Shown here piece by piece: positions 33,918 to 43,627 of a DNA stretch of 64,000 bases. Under the pieces are notes generated by a model, which had not been told where the DNA came from, made no database searches, and worked only from the letters and a program-made list of their open reading frames with translations. Position 1 is the stretch's first letter, and each line of letters begins with the position of its first letter. A program made the translations under genes and the position numbers. This stretch comes from Desulfurococcaceae archaeon AG1. GTDB lineage: Archaea; Thermoproteota; Thermoprotei_A; Sulfolobales; AG1. The stretch lies in NCBI GenBank assembly GCA_003116855.1, contig BEWT01000012.1, forward strand, positions 87,366 to 151,365, read 5' to 3'.

Positions 33918-35675
33918 CTAGTAGGATTCCTTGACCCTCGGGTTTGCTATAGGCTCTAGGGATCTTACCAACATGTATATTGAGAGCGATATAGAGCCGA
34001 TAAAGATCCCTGGTATGGCTACCCACCACCAAGCGTCTCTCCACGCACCGGTTAGACGTGCTTGGTTAAGTATACCTCCGAGGGTGTAGGTATCCTGTGC
34101 ACTAACGCCCAAGAAACCCAGTGTTGCTTCCGCAAGTATCGCGTAAGCAACAACACTAGCGAAGTCCAACAACACTAGCGGGAGTACAGCAGGCAATATA
34201 TATCTGACAATGATTCTTAGGTGACCGGCCCCGAGGGCTCTTGCAGCCTCTACCATCTGGCTTGATGCTACTGCCATTGCCTGGGATCTTATGATCCTAG
34301 CTGTTGTCCTCCATATAAGGACTGAGATAGCTATTATAACTGTCGTCATGCTCGGTCTCATGAACATTGCAAGCAATATCGCGAAAGGTTCGAGCGGTAT
34401 TGTATATACAAAATTTATTATCGTGTTGAATACCGAGTCAACCTTACCTCTGAAGTATCCGGAGAGCATGCCAACCATAGATCCTATTGTTGTCACAGCA
34501 ACAGCCACGGCTACCCCTATAAGGAGTGACATCCTAATCCCCACCATGATCTGTGCCATAAGATCTTTCCCATAGTAATTGGTTCCAAAAGGATGCTTAA
34601 GAGAGGGTGGTTCAAGGCTTGCTACAAAGGCTCCGTATGATAAGAGGTAGAGGCTGCTATCGATCATAACGGCTTTCTTGACACCACTGATCCCTCTAAG
34701 CTCTTTCACAGATAAAGCCCCAGTACCGAGATCTATTGATACAACAGAACCTTTAGATCCTATCACTAACGCGCCACCATCCGTAGGAACTACGTGAACA
34801 AGATCATCAACCACACCAGTAATAACAGGGGTTATAATGTCACTCGACAAGATCGCCATGGAGCCATATCTGCCAGTAACAATCACCCTGCCTTCTATGC
34901 ATGCAGCACTGAGCAGATCTTCGAAGACTGGTTGATACGTCTTTACACTCTTGCTCTCAACATCCACTACCGAGACCCTACCGCTGGGTCCTACGAATAC
35001 AAGCCACGATCCACAATCAACGACCCACTTAGGGATCCATCCTAGTTCAGCTATAACAGAGGAGCCGCTATAAGAGTTATTATGACTGACCATCGCCAGA
35101 TTGATCCTACCTGTGTTATCCCACCAAACGATCCCATAATTGGTGGGGATCAATCCCTCTACCCGGCTCGAGGCTCTAAGCACTTCCCTTAGACCTGATA
35201 GCGCATTACCGCTATACATGGCCATATATATTGAGCCTCCGTCACTTAGGATAACCGTGTTGTTCACAATGCTTATACTATTCACGTCACCCTTAAACCC
35301 AAGCATGGTGATACCGGGCTTGCTAATACCGTGAGAGAGATCCACAAGATATAAAGATCCCTCAGAATCTTCCTTCTCAACAGGCCTGGCATAGAAGATA
35401 AAACCCCTATCAGTAGAGGCTGACACCGTGGCTGAAATGCCCTCAAGCGTGTAGATCTCTCTAGCCCTGAGCCCGTCGACCATATACACCGATACTCTGT
35501 ATCTATAGAACACAGCATCGGGATCTACTTGGTATACTAGGGGGCCTAGGATTCCGAACAGTATTAGCGATACCAATGCTATGAGGGAGGCAGCAGCAGT
35601 CCTCTCTGATAGTATGATCCTTAACACCTGCCCAGCACGCCCTATATATCTCGATATAAATCTCCCAGTATTCAT
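33918..35675 (-). CDS. dppC: DppC-type ABC permease with a large beta-propeller-like insert
   Basis: A 585-residue peptide-transporter permease, about twice the usual length. Membrane helix 1 (about 27-48) is followed by about 300 residues (56-355) of repeating beta-rich sequence. The repeats (such as GGSIYMAM, GSWLVFVGPSGRVSVVDVES and DGGALVIGSKGSVVSIDLGT) have the character of PQQ/WD-like propeller blades. The standard DppC sequence then resumes with SLKHPFGTNYYGKDLMAQ and five helices containing the EAA loop (AARALGAGHLRIIVRYILP). The insert would face outside. It overlaps the dppB gene by one base (TAATG), so it is the third gene of the operon. Confidence 0.85.
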   Translation of the reverse strand: MNTGRFISRYIGRAGQVLRIILSERTAAASLIALVSLILFGILGPLVYQVDPDAVFYRYRVSVYMVDGLRAREIYTLEGISATVSASTDRGFIFYARPVEKEDSEGSLYLVDLSHGISKPGITMLGFKGDVNSISIVNNTVILSDGGSIYMAMYSGNALSGLREVLRASSRVEGLIPTNYGIVWWDNTGRINLAMVSHNNSYSGSSVIAELGWIPKWVVDCGSWLVFVGPSGRVSVVDVESKSVKTYQPVFEDLLSAACIEGRVIVTGRYGSMAILSSDIITPVITGVVDDLVHVVPTDGGALVIGSKGSVVSIDLGTGALSVKELRGISGVKKAVMIDSSLYLLSYGAFVASLEPPSLKHPFGTNYYGKDLMAQIMVGIRMSLLIGVAVAVAVTTIGSMVGMLSGYFRGKVDSVFNTIINFVYTIPLEPFAILLAMFMRPSMTTVIIAISVLIWRTTARIIRSQAMAVASSQMVEAARALGAGHLRIIVRYILPAVLPLVLLDFASVVAYAILAEATLGFLGVSAQDTYTLGGILNQARLTGAWRDAWWWVAIPGIFIGSISLSIYMLVRSLEPIANPRVKESY

Positions 35676-36640
35676 TACCTCTTCACCCTAGGATCTAGGT
35701 ATGAGTAGAGAATATCGGCTACCGTATTGCTTGTTATGATTGCAAGGGACATTATAGCAAAAATACCCTGTGCAAGCGGGTAGTCAAGGCTGTTGAATGC
35801 TATAACCAGTTCCCTTCCGATCCCAGGCCACGAAAAAACAGTCTCGAAAGCAACAGAACCAGCGAACGAGAGCCCTATTGTTATGCCTAGCTGTGTTATA
35901 AGGGGTAGTATGCTGTATCTCGAGGCATCCCTCATAACCCTTCTTTCGCTATGACCCACAGCCCTTAATGTCATTATGAAATCCTCCCCCATAGTAGAGA
36001 TCATCGAAGCTCTCATCAGCAGTGCAGGGCCTGACATTATATATAGTGTTAACACTAGGTATGGGAGGATCCAGTGGTATAGGAAGTCAATGCTTGCTAT
36101 CTTGTCTATGAAGCTGGCTGCCTCATAGGGCGGGGTTCTCATACCACCTGGTGGAAAGATCCTGAGCTCGACAGCAAACACTATGAGAACTATCAAGCCT
36201 ATCCAGAACAGGGGGAGAGAGTGGATGAGCGTGAGGATCGATAATACTGTCTTCTCAACCAGACTACCTCTCTTCCAAGCCATATAAGATCCTATGAGCC
36301 ATGCGGCTAGATAGGCAGTCGCTATGGCTGGCATAACAAGGATCATTGTGCTGAGGAGTCTATCAATCACTATCTCCTTGACAGGAACCTTATATAGGAA
36401 GGAGAACCCCATATCTCCCCTCAGAAAGTTTGTTATATAGAGCACGTATTGCTCGTAGAGCGGTTTGTCCAGTCCGAAGGATCTTCTTATGATCTCTCTC
36501 TCCTCAGGCCCAAGCCCTTCTCTCAGATATATTATTGTTGGGTCTGGGAAGGCGAGCCTGAAAAGTATAAACTGGAATGTGAGAATAGCTATATAGAATA
36601 GAAAAAGAATAGCGACTTTATACAGAATCCTCAGGATCAT
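35675..36640 (-). CDS. dppB: DppB-type ABC permease for peptides
   Basis: A 321-residue inner permease: one N-terminal helix (ILFLFYIAILTFQFILFRLAF-like) is followed by GLDKPLYEQYVLYITNFLRGD, and five more helices with the EAA-type loop near LRAVGHSERRVMRDASRYS. I use the ATG at 36640 because the longer frame (to 36700) would overlap the binding-protein gene. This start follows that stop by seven bases, and TAAGGGTATA supplies a ribosome-binding element. It pairs with the DppC-type permease. No DppD/DppF ATPase is present in the operon. Confidence 0.9.
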   Translation of the reverse strand: MILRILYKVAILFLFYIAILTFQFILFRLAFPDPTIIYLREGLGPEEREIIRRSFGLDKPLYEQYVLYITNFLRGDMGFSFLYKVPVKEIVIDRLLSTMILVMPAIATAYLAAWLIGSYMAWKRGSLVEKTVLSILTLIHSLPLFWIGLIVLIVFAVELRIFPPGGMRTPPYEAASFIDKIASIDFLYHWILPYLVLTLYIMSGPALLMRASMISTMGEDFIMTLRAVGHSERRVMRDASRYSILPLITQLGITIGLSFAGSVAFETVFSWPGIGRELVIAFNSLDYPLAQGIFAIMSLAIITSNTVADILYSYLDPRVKR

Positions 36641-36647
36641 TATACCC

Positions 36648-38438
36648 TTAGTCCCTCTTAACCGTATAGTTAGCCGGGTAATGTATCTTGCCAGAAGCAT
36701 CCCAGGTGAAGCCAGCCATTGCCAGGAGCTCCCTAGCCTTGGTTAGATTATATGTATATGAGAGAGCATTTGGATTATGCCAGAAGCTGTTAATCGGTGC
36801 TATTATATATCCCTTCTCACCATAGCCCTTAAGGATCACATTTATTATGTAGTCATAGGGTACTGCATAGAGCAGGGCTTGCCTCACCAGCTTCAGATCA
36901 AACGGTGATCTTCTAACATTGAACATCAGATCGGCATTGAGGGCAAAGCTCCTGCCCTTAATAATAGATATATGATCATATTTGCTCAGAACATCTATAT
37001 GGCCTGGGAGAAGACCCACAGCCGTAGCATCAACCTGACCAGTTATGAGGGCGTTCACAACACCCTCGAGATCGCCGTAGATCCTTATAGTGATCCTCGA
37101 GACCTTTATAGAGGGCACCTTGAAGCCTCCAGCATCGACGCCTTTATATGCGAAGTGATCTGGGAACACCTCCATCGATATATACTCCTTTCTAACCCAT
37201 ACAGGGTTTCTGAAAGGCCCTGAGCCTACTTTGAGCACCTGGGCCAATTGATCCTCACTCAAAGCACCAGGATCCTTTATATTCTCCCACACATGTTTAG
37301 GTAGTATGGGTATCATGTATAGCGAGTTTGTCACGAAAGAGGCATCAGGCGCTTTGAGGTAAAACCTAACAGCTGTCGAGTTTATAACCTCAACCCTATC
37401 TATGTTCCTGAAATAGGGTCTGAAGTAAGCGAAATTGTTAGCTATATAGTAGTCAAAGCTAAACTTAACATCCTCAGCAGTTACGGGTTTACCGTCGTGG
37501 AACTTAGCATTACTCCTGATCTTAACATCAACAGATGTTGGTGAGACAACCGCCACACTCTCAGCAAGCCATGGTACAGGCTTACCATCGGGCCCTAGTC
37601 TCACTAGGCTATCGTAGACAAACTTGAGAACATACCACGAGAATATGAGGGTTGCTTTGAGGGGGTTAAGGCTATCAGGCTCCGTGTTAGCCGCATATAT
37701 AAGCTCCTGCATACCGCCAGCAGTAGGGGTTATGAAATATGGCTGCCACTCGTGGAACAGAGGTACTCCAGGCATTGATAGCGGGTTCGACCACTTCTTA
37801 GAATTATATGCTGCTATGACGAACGTGTGGTAGAGATTATACCTTGGAGCATCTTCATGGAAGATCTCCTGTAACTTATGCACAATACTCCTCCTCTCAT
37901 TAATATCCAGCGTCACCCTCTGCAGATCGTATAGCTTATCATACTCAGGGTTAGAATAGCCCGTTGGGTTATTAGCCCCCTCACCCTTCTTACCAATCTC
38001 GGCTGTGGTTATCAGCCCCAGGAATAGGTTTGGATCGAGCCTATCGATCCTCGCACCCCAGCCGAAGACACATACATCGAAATCCCACTCATAGTAACAC
38101 TTCTTATCAACCTGTGAGGCTTCCAAGCCTATCACCTCTACCTCGAAGCCCAGCTTCCTCCACTCAGAAGCTATAGCCTGTACAGCAGCCCACCTCTGTG
38201 GATCCTCAGCCTCAGTAGTGGTTATTATAACTATCTTCTGCACAGGCGGGCCCATAGCTGGTGTTGGAGGTAGAGTTACCTGTGGGCTTGTTGCTGGTGT
38301 CGTTGGTGTTGTTATCTGTGGCGAGGGAGGAGCCGGGGCGGAGGGGCCGAGGAACATTATGTAGGAGATCCCTCCGAGTACTGCTACTATGACGACTACT
38401 GCCAGGATTATCGCCCAGATTTTAGAGAGACCTTTCAA
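36648..38438 (-). CDS. dppA: Peptide-type solute-binding protein, apparently circularly permuted
   Basis: A 596-residue family-5 binding protein. A membrane-anchor/signal helix (about 8-31) is followed by a Pro/Thr-rich linker (to about 66). Residues 67-234 match what is normally the C-terminal third of OppA/DppA (EWRKLGFEVEVI, GWGARIDRLDPNLF, NPEYDKLYDLQR, EIFHEDAPRYNLYHT). Residues 244-596 then match the normal N-terminal two thirds, starting NTEPDSLNPLKATL and passing through KFHDGKPVTAEDVKFSFDYY. It ends at KARELLAMAGFTWDASG, exactly where the standard protein would continue into the first segment. The TTG at 38438 is chosen for its GGAGGTGG site. It binds peptides or sugars and feeds the two permeases downstream. 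Confidence 0.85.
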   Translation of the reverse strand: MKGLSKIWAIILAVVVIVAVLGGISYIMFLGPSAPAPPSPQITTPTTPATSPQVTLPPTPAMGPPVQKIVIITTTEAEDPQRWAAVQAIASEWRKLGFEVEVIGLEASQVDKKCYYEWDFDVCVFGWGARIDRLDPNLFLGLITTAEIGKKGEGANNPTGYSNPEYDKLYDLQRVTLDINERRSIVHKLQEIFHEDAPRYNLYHTFVIAAYNSKKWSNPLSMPGVPLFHEWQPYFITPTAGGMQELIYAANTEPDSLNPLKATLIFSWYVLKFVYDSLVRLGPDGKPVPWLAESVAVVSPTSVDVKIRSNAKFHDGKPVTAEDVKFSFDYYIANNFAYFRPYFRNIDRVEVINSTAVRFYLKAPDASFVTNSLYMIPILPKHVWENIKDPGALSEDQLAQVLKVGSGPFRNPVWVRKEYISMEVFPDHFAYKGVDAGGFKVPSIKVSRITIRIYGDLEGVVNALITGQVDATAVGLLPGHIDVLSKYDHISIIKGRSFALNADLMFNVRRSPFDLKLVRQALLYAVPYDYIINVILKGYGEKGYIIAPINSFWHNPNALSYTYNLTKARELLAMAGFTWDASGKIHYPANYTVKRD

Positions 38439-38689
38439 AACACCACCTCCAAACAAGTGTGACAGAGGCGATTTATATGTATGGGACAGAAATACCTATC
38501 TCACACAATTGTGGAGAAGATCTCTTGGATATAGCAAATGAGGCTCATAATATTAGTATAATGGTTATTGAATCATAGCATTAAGTTTCTATGATGTAGC
38601 AACTATGATAGGTTATACCATGGCTCGCAGTATTATTGCCAAAAACACCAGATTATGTGTTATTTAACCTGCGTTTTTAGGTCTTTCTA

Positions 38690-39616
38690 TCAGATCCCCT
38701 CAAGGTTTATTGTTGAGAGCACCCTATCTATCCTCTCTAAGTGCTCTTTAGAGAGCCTCCACCCAAGGCTTCCCAGGTTCTCTACTAAATGCTCCTCTTT
38801 CGTGGTATTGAATACAGGGAAGACGTTATCCTTGATCAATAACCAGTTGAGCACAACCTGGGCCGGGGTTTTTCCTATCTCTGAGGCTATTGCTTTTATC
38901 TCGCTCACCAGGGGTTGTATGGCTTCCACGACCTCTGGTTTTGCTAGCCTATACCATCTATACTCATCTCTGATCTCTTTTCTACCTATCAGGAAGCCCA
39001 GGGCTAGTGGATCGTATGCTTGAACCGCTATGTTTTCTTGAAGCATATATGGTAGTAGTTCTTTCTCTATCTCTCTATATAGGATGTTATAGTGAACCTG
39101 GTTCGTAGCTATATCTGTCCTTGATAGATACTCCCTAGCAGCTCTGAGCATTGGTAGGGGGAAGTTACTCACACCTATATATCTTATCTTCCCCTCACTC
39201 CACAGCCTCTCCATAGCCTTCAGAGTCTCCCTCAGGGGTATGTAGTGGTGGGGCCAGTGGATCAGATATAGATCTATATAGCTGGTTTCAAGCCTCTTAA
39301 GACTAGCCTCGGCAGCCTTGATCACATCGTGATATCTTAGATGATCATAGGATACCTTTGTGGTTATGAAAAGCTCATCCCTCTTATAACCCTTAATAGC
39401 CCTCCCAATAACCCTCTCAGAGAGACCATTACCATAGCTCTCGGCAGTATCGATAGCATTGATCCCGAGATCGATTGCTTTTCTAATCACCTCAACAGCC
39501 CGATCCTCAGAAACTATCGTTGGCGCTCCAAACTCCCACGATCCGAGGAACAAGGGCGAGATCTTCTCACCAGTCCATCCAAAAACCCTTCTCTCAACAG
39601 GCAAACTATACACCAT
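38690..39616 (-). CDS. Aldo/keto reductase
   Basis: About 308 residues of a TIM-barrel NAD(P)H-dependent reductase. The catalytic tetrad is visible: Asp and Tyr in DTAESYGNG, Lys in ITTKVS and His in YLIHWPHH. The cofactor-binding end includes NTTKEEHLVENLGSLGW. The frame extends to 39706, but those residues form an unexplained hydrophobic leader. The ATG at 39616 (MVYSLPVERRVFGWTG) gives the normal family start. It reduces aldehydes or ketones, with unknown substrate. Monocistronic, divergent from the cation exchanger. Confidence 0.87.
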   Translation of the reverse strand: MVYSLPVERRVFGWTGEKISPLFLGSWEFGAPTIVSEDRAVEVIRKAIDLGINAIDTAESYGNGLSERVIGRAIKGYKRDELFITTKVSYDHLRYHDVIKAAEASLKRLETSYIDLYLIHWPHHYIPLRETLKAMERLWSEGKIRYIGVSNFPLPMLRAAREYLSRTDIATNQVHYNILYREIEKELLPYMLQENIAVQAYDPLALGFLIGRKEIRDEYRWYRLAKPEVVEAIQPLVSEIKAIASEIGKTPAQVVLNWLLIKDNVFPVFNTTKEEHLVENLGSLGWRLSKEHLERIDRVLSTINLEGI

Positions 39617-39952
39617 TTGATAAAAAACATCGAGGCTAATGAAGATAGGCCAGAGACCCGTCGCTCCAGATGCTATCAATATTATTAACTCCCTTGATAT
39701 TCTCAATCTGGTGATGAGCGCTCTATCCAGTGATCTGTGATCGATGTAACCCCGTCTGAAAGATCTAGTGTTTATTTATAGATCCATAAATGGTTTACGA
39801 TGATCAGCTGTAGTAATAAATCCAGGGCTTATATAACCTGATAGCTATAGACTTTTGACAATATGATCATGGAGATGTTAGGGCTTATATATTCTATCCC
39901 AGCAGATAGTTAAGCTTATAGGGATATCCCTATATATATTTTCGGGGACACG

Positions 39953-40945
39953 TTGGAATTCCAGGTTTTTCTCCTCCTACTAAGTGGAATTGTAATAACA
40001 TTCATCGGTGGGATCCTCTTTACAAACGCTATAGAATATGTTGGTCATAAGGCTAGATGGACAGGATCCTTTACGGGAGCTGTGGTAGCTCCTCTTTTCA
40101 CCTCAATGCCTGAGCTCATAATATTTCTAGTAGCTCTCTACGTCTATGGAGGAGATGTTGGTGAAAAGATAGGTGTTGGCACAATTCTCGGACAACCATT
40201 CATGGCTGCAACGATAATTTTTCCAACTATGTTCTTAGTAGCCTTAGCTGGGTATCTGTTGAAGAGACGCCACGATCTTGTGTTGGAGGTTGAGAGGATC
40301 CTGGTGATCCCATACATAATATTCACAGTACTATACCCACTAGTCCTTCTACCCCTCCTACCTATAGGCTATGGAAAGTATGTTGCAAGTACCGCGCTAC
40401 TCTTATCCTATATACTCTATACTGGCATTATGTTTAGATCTAAGTCGATGTTGATCTCGGAGGCAGAGGAGATCTATCTCAAGAGAGTGTTTAGAAAAGG
40501 CCCCTGGATCCCTATAGCAGCTCTCCAACTAACCATCGCAGTCGCTCTCCTAATCACGGGATCGAGGACCCTCGTCTCAGGGATCGATGATGCTTCGAAA
40601 AACCTAGATGTAAGCCCGATAGCACTAGCCATACTAGTAACGCCTCTAGCCGCTGTGCTTCCAGAATCTATTACGGCAGTGATATGGACTTTTAAGGGGA
40701 AGGATACACTAGCTGTTGCTGCAATGATCGGGGAGAAGGTTCTCTACTCAACATTCTATCCAGCGATCGGTCTTATACTCACAGAATGGGAGATCGATTC
40801 CTACGCGATACTGAGCGTAATAATAGTCGAGATCACATCCCTAATAATCCTCTACCACGTGTGGAAGGGCAGGCTAACGCTAGATGTCGCAGCCATAGGT
40901 TTAGGCGGATATATAGTCTTCGCGATCTACGCGTTTCTCTACTAA
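39953..40945 (+). CDS. Sodium/calcium exchanger family protein
   Basis: A 330-residue CaCA-superfamily antiporter with ten or so membrane helices in two homologous halves. The alpha repeats are recognisable: GAVVAPLFTSMPELIIFL (about 43-60) and ALAILVTPLAAVLPESITAV (about 224-243), which contain the ion-binding SxPE/LPES glutamates. Archaeal members exchange calcium or other cations for sodium or protons at the cell membrane. TTG start at 39953. Upstream TATATATATTTTC suggests a promoter at about 39930. Convergent with the MoxR operon. Confidence 0.87.
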   Translation: MEFQVFLLLLSGIVITFIGGILFTNAIEYVGHKARWTGSFTGAVVAPLFTSMPELIIFLVALYVYGGDVGEKIGVGTILGQPFMAATIIFPTMFLVALAGYLLKRRHDLVLEVERILVIPYIIFTVLYPLVLLPLLPIGYGKYVASTALLLSYILYTGIMFRSKSMLISEAEEIYLKRVFRKGPWIPIAALQLTIAVALLITGSRTLVSGIDDASKNLDVSPIALAILVTPLAAVLPESITAVIWTFKGKDTLAVAAMIGEKVLYSTFYPAIGLILTEWEIDSYAILSVIIVEITSLIILYHVWKGRLTLDVAAIGLGGYIVFAIYAFLY

Positions 40946-41015
40946 CCACGCATAAGACAAGGATCCCTATGCTTGTAGAAAATCTATGCTACGCTAGATC
41001 TTCGGAGCAGCATAG

Positions 41016-42506
41016 CTATACGGATTCCTTGTATATCGTTTTAGCCATATCGATCGAGACGCTTACCTCGTAATACATATCTATAGCTCTCTCTATGGCT
41101 CTGTTCCACCTAAGGATCGGTGGGTATGGTCTTCTAAGCATTGCTCTAAGTGCTGTTCTCCTCATATATTTGCAGAAACCCTCTGCTAGATCTCTATCAA
41201 CACCCATCTCTGCTAGTCTTTTACCACAGCCGGGCTCGCTAAGCCTGGTTCCAGTGACGCTGTATATGATCTCATCTATAGCTCTATATACCTCTAGGAA
41301 ATCTTTCCTCCCTAGCCTCTTTTCACCTAGATCCTTTATACTCTTGCCGTTAACCAGCTCCTCAGAACCAGTCCCTCTAGCATCTATCGGTGTGTCCACT
41401 CTCCTAGCAGGTGTTTTTGACAGTATTACCAGAGATATAATTAGAACAGAAGTACTTATAATAAGGATCTTTGCTAGGTTTGATATAGCTATTAACCCCC
41501 GCAGGGTATTGTCAGCCTGTGATACCAGAGGTGGGAACCACGTTGCCGGATGTATTATCCTCGCTATAGCTGATGCTAAGAACTCAGGGGTTACGAGAAG
41601 TGCTGGGTTCACACCACGGTTTATAAGAGATACAGGATCCCCTCCTATGTATTTTGAGGCATCCATCAACACTAGACAGTCTGCCTGATCCATACATAGA
41701 TGCCTCAGAACACCCTCATAGAGCTCGAGATATTTATCTCTATACTGGCTCCTCATAATCTGGTTCAGAAAGATAGAGCCATCGCCTATAGTAAAAACAG
41801 TAACGCTACCGAACCTCTCCTCCATAGCTATTACAACGTCTAGATATATTCTCTGGGTAGATATCTGCCGCGATTCCGTCTGGTTAACAATATAAGCTGC
41901 CGGAATAACCCCTGATACCAAGACCTCATGATCATTACCACCACCCTCGGTTATTATGAGGCGTGATGCTATATCTAGAGTAACTCTATCACCATAACCC
42001 CACGAGGTGTTGAAAACAGCTGTTGGGTAGGGAAGCCCTGTTGATAGATCAAGGATCCTTGTACCCTCAACCCTGACACGAGACCCTATAGCCTCTAACA
42101 ATGGGTTAGCATTACCACTCTCGTCGGCTACTAAGAATCCCAGGGATCTGCATTGGGATAGCTGTCTAACGATCTCTTCTGCTTCGTAATTGGAATACGG
42201 AATCTCAGGCGATATTGTGATCATAACAGCGTTTTTACAACCAGCGATAATGTTTCTAACCATGCTCCAGTTGGTGATAATAATCGTATTGGGATACATA
42301 CCCTTCGTCTCCGAGTAAAGATCGCTTGCACCTAGAAGGCCCGTATTGAGTGGAGAAGCCCCCGTATAGATCATGATTCTAGGAGGTCCTAGCTCTAGTA
42401 CTGCCAGAAGCCCTATGAGGGCTAGGAATACTATGGTAGCCGCACCAACAAGGATCTCGATGCTCACACTCTTTTTCCTAGTATCCGCTTTGGAATTGCC
42501 ACTCAT
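41016..42506 (-). CDS. DUF4350-like membrane-anchored protein, last gene of MoxR operon
   Basis: About 496 residues. A short cytosolic N terminus is followed by one membrane helix (EILVGAATIVFLALIGLLAVLEL), then a long external alpha/beta region (about 45-335) that resembles DUF4350/GATase-like proteins (for example ITISPEIPYSNYEAEEIVRQ and VTVFTIGDGSIF). A second helix (about 352-375) and a cytosolic tail of about 115 residues with conserved basic segments complete it. The ATG at 42506 overlaps the previous gene by four bases (ATGA). Such proteins accompany MoxR ATPases and DUF4129 proteins. The role of the cluster is unknown and is inferred to lie in assembling or maintaining cell-surface complexes. 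Confidence 0.6.
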   Translation of the reverse strand: MSGNSKADTRKKSVSIEILVGAATIVFLALIGLLAVLELGPPRIMIYTGASPLNTGLLGASDLYSETKGMYPNTIIITNWSMVRNIIAGCKNAVMITISPEIPYSNYEAEEIVRQLSQCRSLGFLVADESGNANPLLEAIGSRVRVEGTRILDLSTGLPYPTAVFNTSWGYGDRVTLDIASRLIITEGGGNDHEVLVSGVIPAAYIVNQTESRQISTQRIYLDVVIAMEERFGSVTVFTIGDGSIFLNQIMRSQYRDKYLELYEGVLRHLCMDQADCLVLMDASKYIGGDPVSLINRGVNPALLVTPEFLASAIARIIHPATWFPPLVSQADNTLRGLIAISNLAKILIISTSVLIISLVILSKTPARRVDTPIDARGTGSEELVNGKSIKDLGEKRLGRKDFLEVYRAIDEIIYSVTGTRLSEPGCGKRLAEMGVDRDLAEGFCKYMRRTALRAMLRRPYPPILRWNRAIERAIDMYYEVSVSIDMAKTIYKESV

Positions 42507-43627
42507 GGAGCAACACCCATAGCCCTTATCACGAGCTCTGCAACTATCCATGCGTCTCTATAGTAGGCTGTTAGGGGGCTGAGCATACTATCAAGGCTGG
42601 GCGAGGCTGGGAATCCTATTGATATTCCTGCTAGATAGGATACAGCATATATGCTTATTATAACCAGGACTAGAACCGCTATCCTTCTAGGTGTTGGTTC
42701 TCTCTCCTCGCTGAACATGCTTCTCGAAAGGATACTCCATATCGCTAGAAACAATGCCAAGCCCATCACTCCTAGAGCTATCCTTGAATATAGATCCTCC
42801 TGTCCACTCGGTACCACTAGACCAGCTATTCTCAGGGCTTCTCTAACTATATAATATACAGGGGGCGTGATCACCGACGAGAGTACAAAGCCTCTTAACG
42901 AGCTGAGGGGCGGTTTTATCCATCTAAGGTCAATAGATCTAGATAGATCTGCGAGCGCGACCCTGGGACTGGGGATCACGTAGGAGACTATAGCCTCCGT
43001 AGCCTGTCTTGTCAGCATATAGAACACTCCAAACAATACAGATGCCACGAGTATAGAACCCACGGGATTGCTATTGAGGAAAGAAACAACCGGCGATAGA
43101 TAGGGACTCACGCTGTAAAGCTTAAATGAGAATATATATGAGGCTATATACATCGATACAAACCCCGGAATCGCTATTATAAGGGCTAGGAATAGGGAGA
43201 AACCCTTCACAAGATCCTTTAAACTCGCCTCATAGCTGATTACCGGGGTTGCTTTGACCCCTCTATAGTGGTTTCTCACAACATCCATCACAAGGATCAC
43301 GAATAAAACAATAATAGCCTGATATAGCCCTATGGCTATGAGGAGATTGCCCCCTGATAACGATCCTGGCAGGATTACCAGGGAGGTAAAGAACAGTGTG
43401 AGCGTATATAGAGAGGGGGAGGGGATTACAAGCGTTGCTATGCAGCTGATAAGGGATACTAGGAGCAGTATTGGTATTGATGCTATATCAAGCCTGCCTC
43501 CTAGTATGAGCTGTGGTATTGATAGTATGAATGGAGCCTGCTCTATGGTTTTTAGCAATATGGGCAATAGGATCGATAGGATCGAGACCCTCGGTATGAT
43601 CTCCGCAAGTACTTTTAAGATCCTCAA
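42503..43627 (-). CDS. Polytopic membrane protein in MoxR operon
   Basis: A 374-residue very hydrophobic protein with about nine to ten predicted membrane helices and short loops. I do not recognise a family. TTG start overlaps the DUF4129 gene by four bases (TTGA) and the gene itself overlaps the next by ATGA, so it is translationally coupled within the operon. A channel or membrane scaffold for the MoxR-associated complex is a guess from context. Confidence 0.6.
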   Translation of the reverse strand: MRILKVLAEIIPRVSILSILLPILLKTIEQAPFILSIPQLILGGRLDIASIPILLLVSLISCIATLVIPSPSLYTLTLFFTSLVILPGSLSGGNLLIAIGLYQAIIVLFVILVMDVVRNHYRGVKATPVISYEASLKDLVKGFSLFLALIIAIPGFVSMYIASYIFSFKLYSVSPYLSPVVSFLNSNPVGSILVASVLFGVFYMLTRQATEAIVSYVIPSPRVALADLSRSIDLRWIKPPLSSLRGFVLSSVITPPVYYIVREALRIAGLVVPSGQEDLYSRIALGVMGLALFLAIWSILSRSMFSEEREPTPRRIAVLVLVIISIYAVSYLAGISIGFPASPSLDSMLSPLTAYYRDAWIVAELVIRAMGVAP

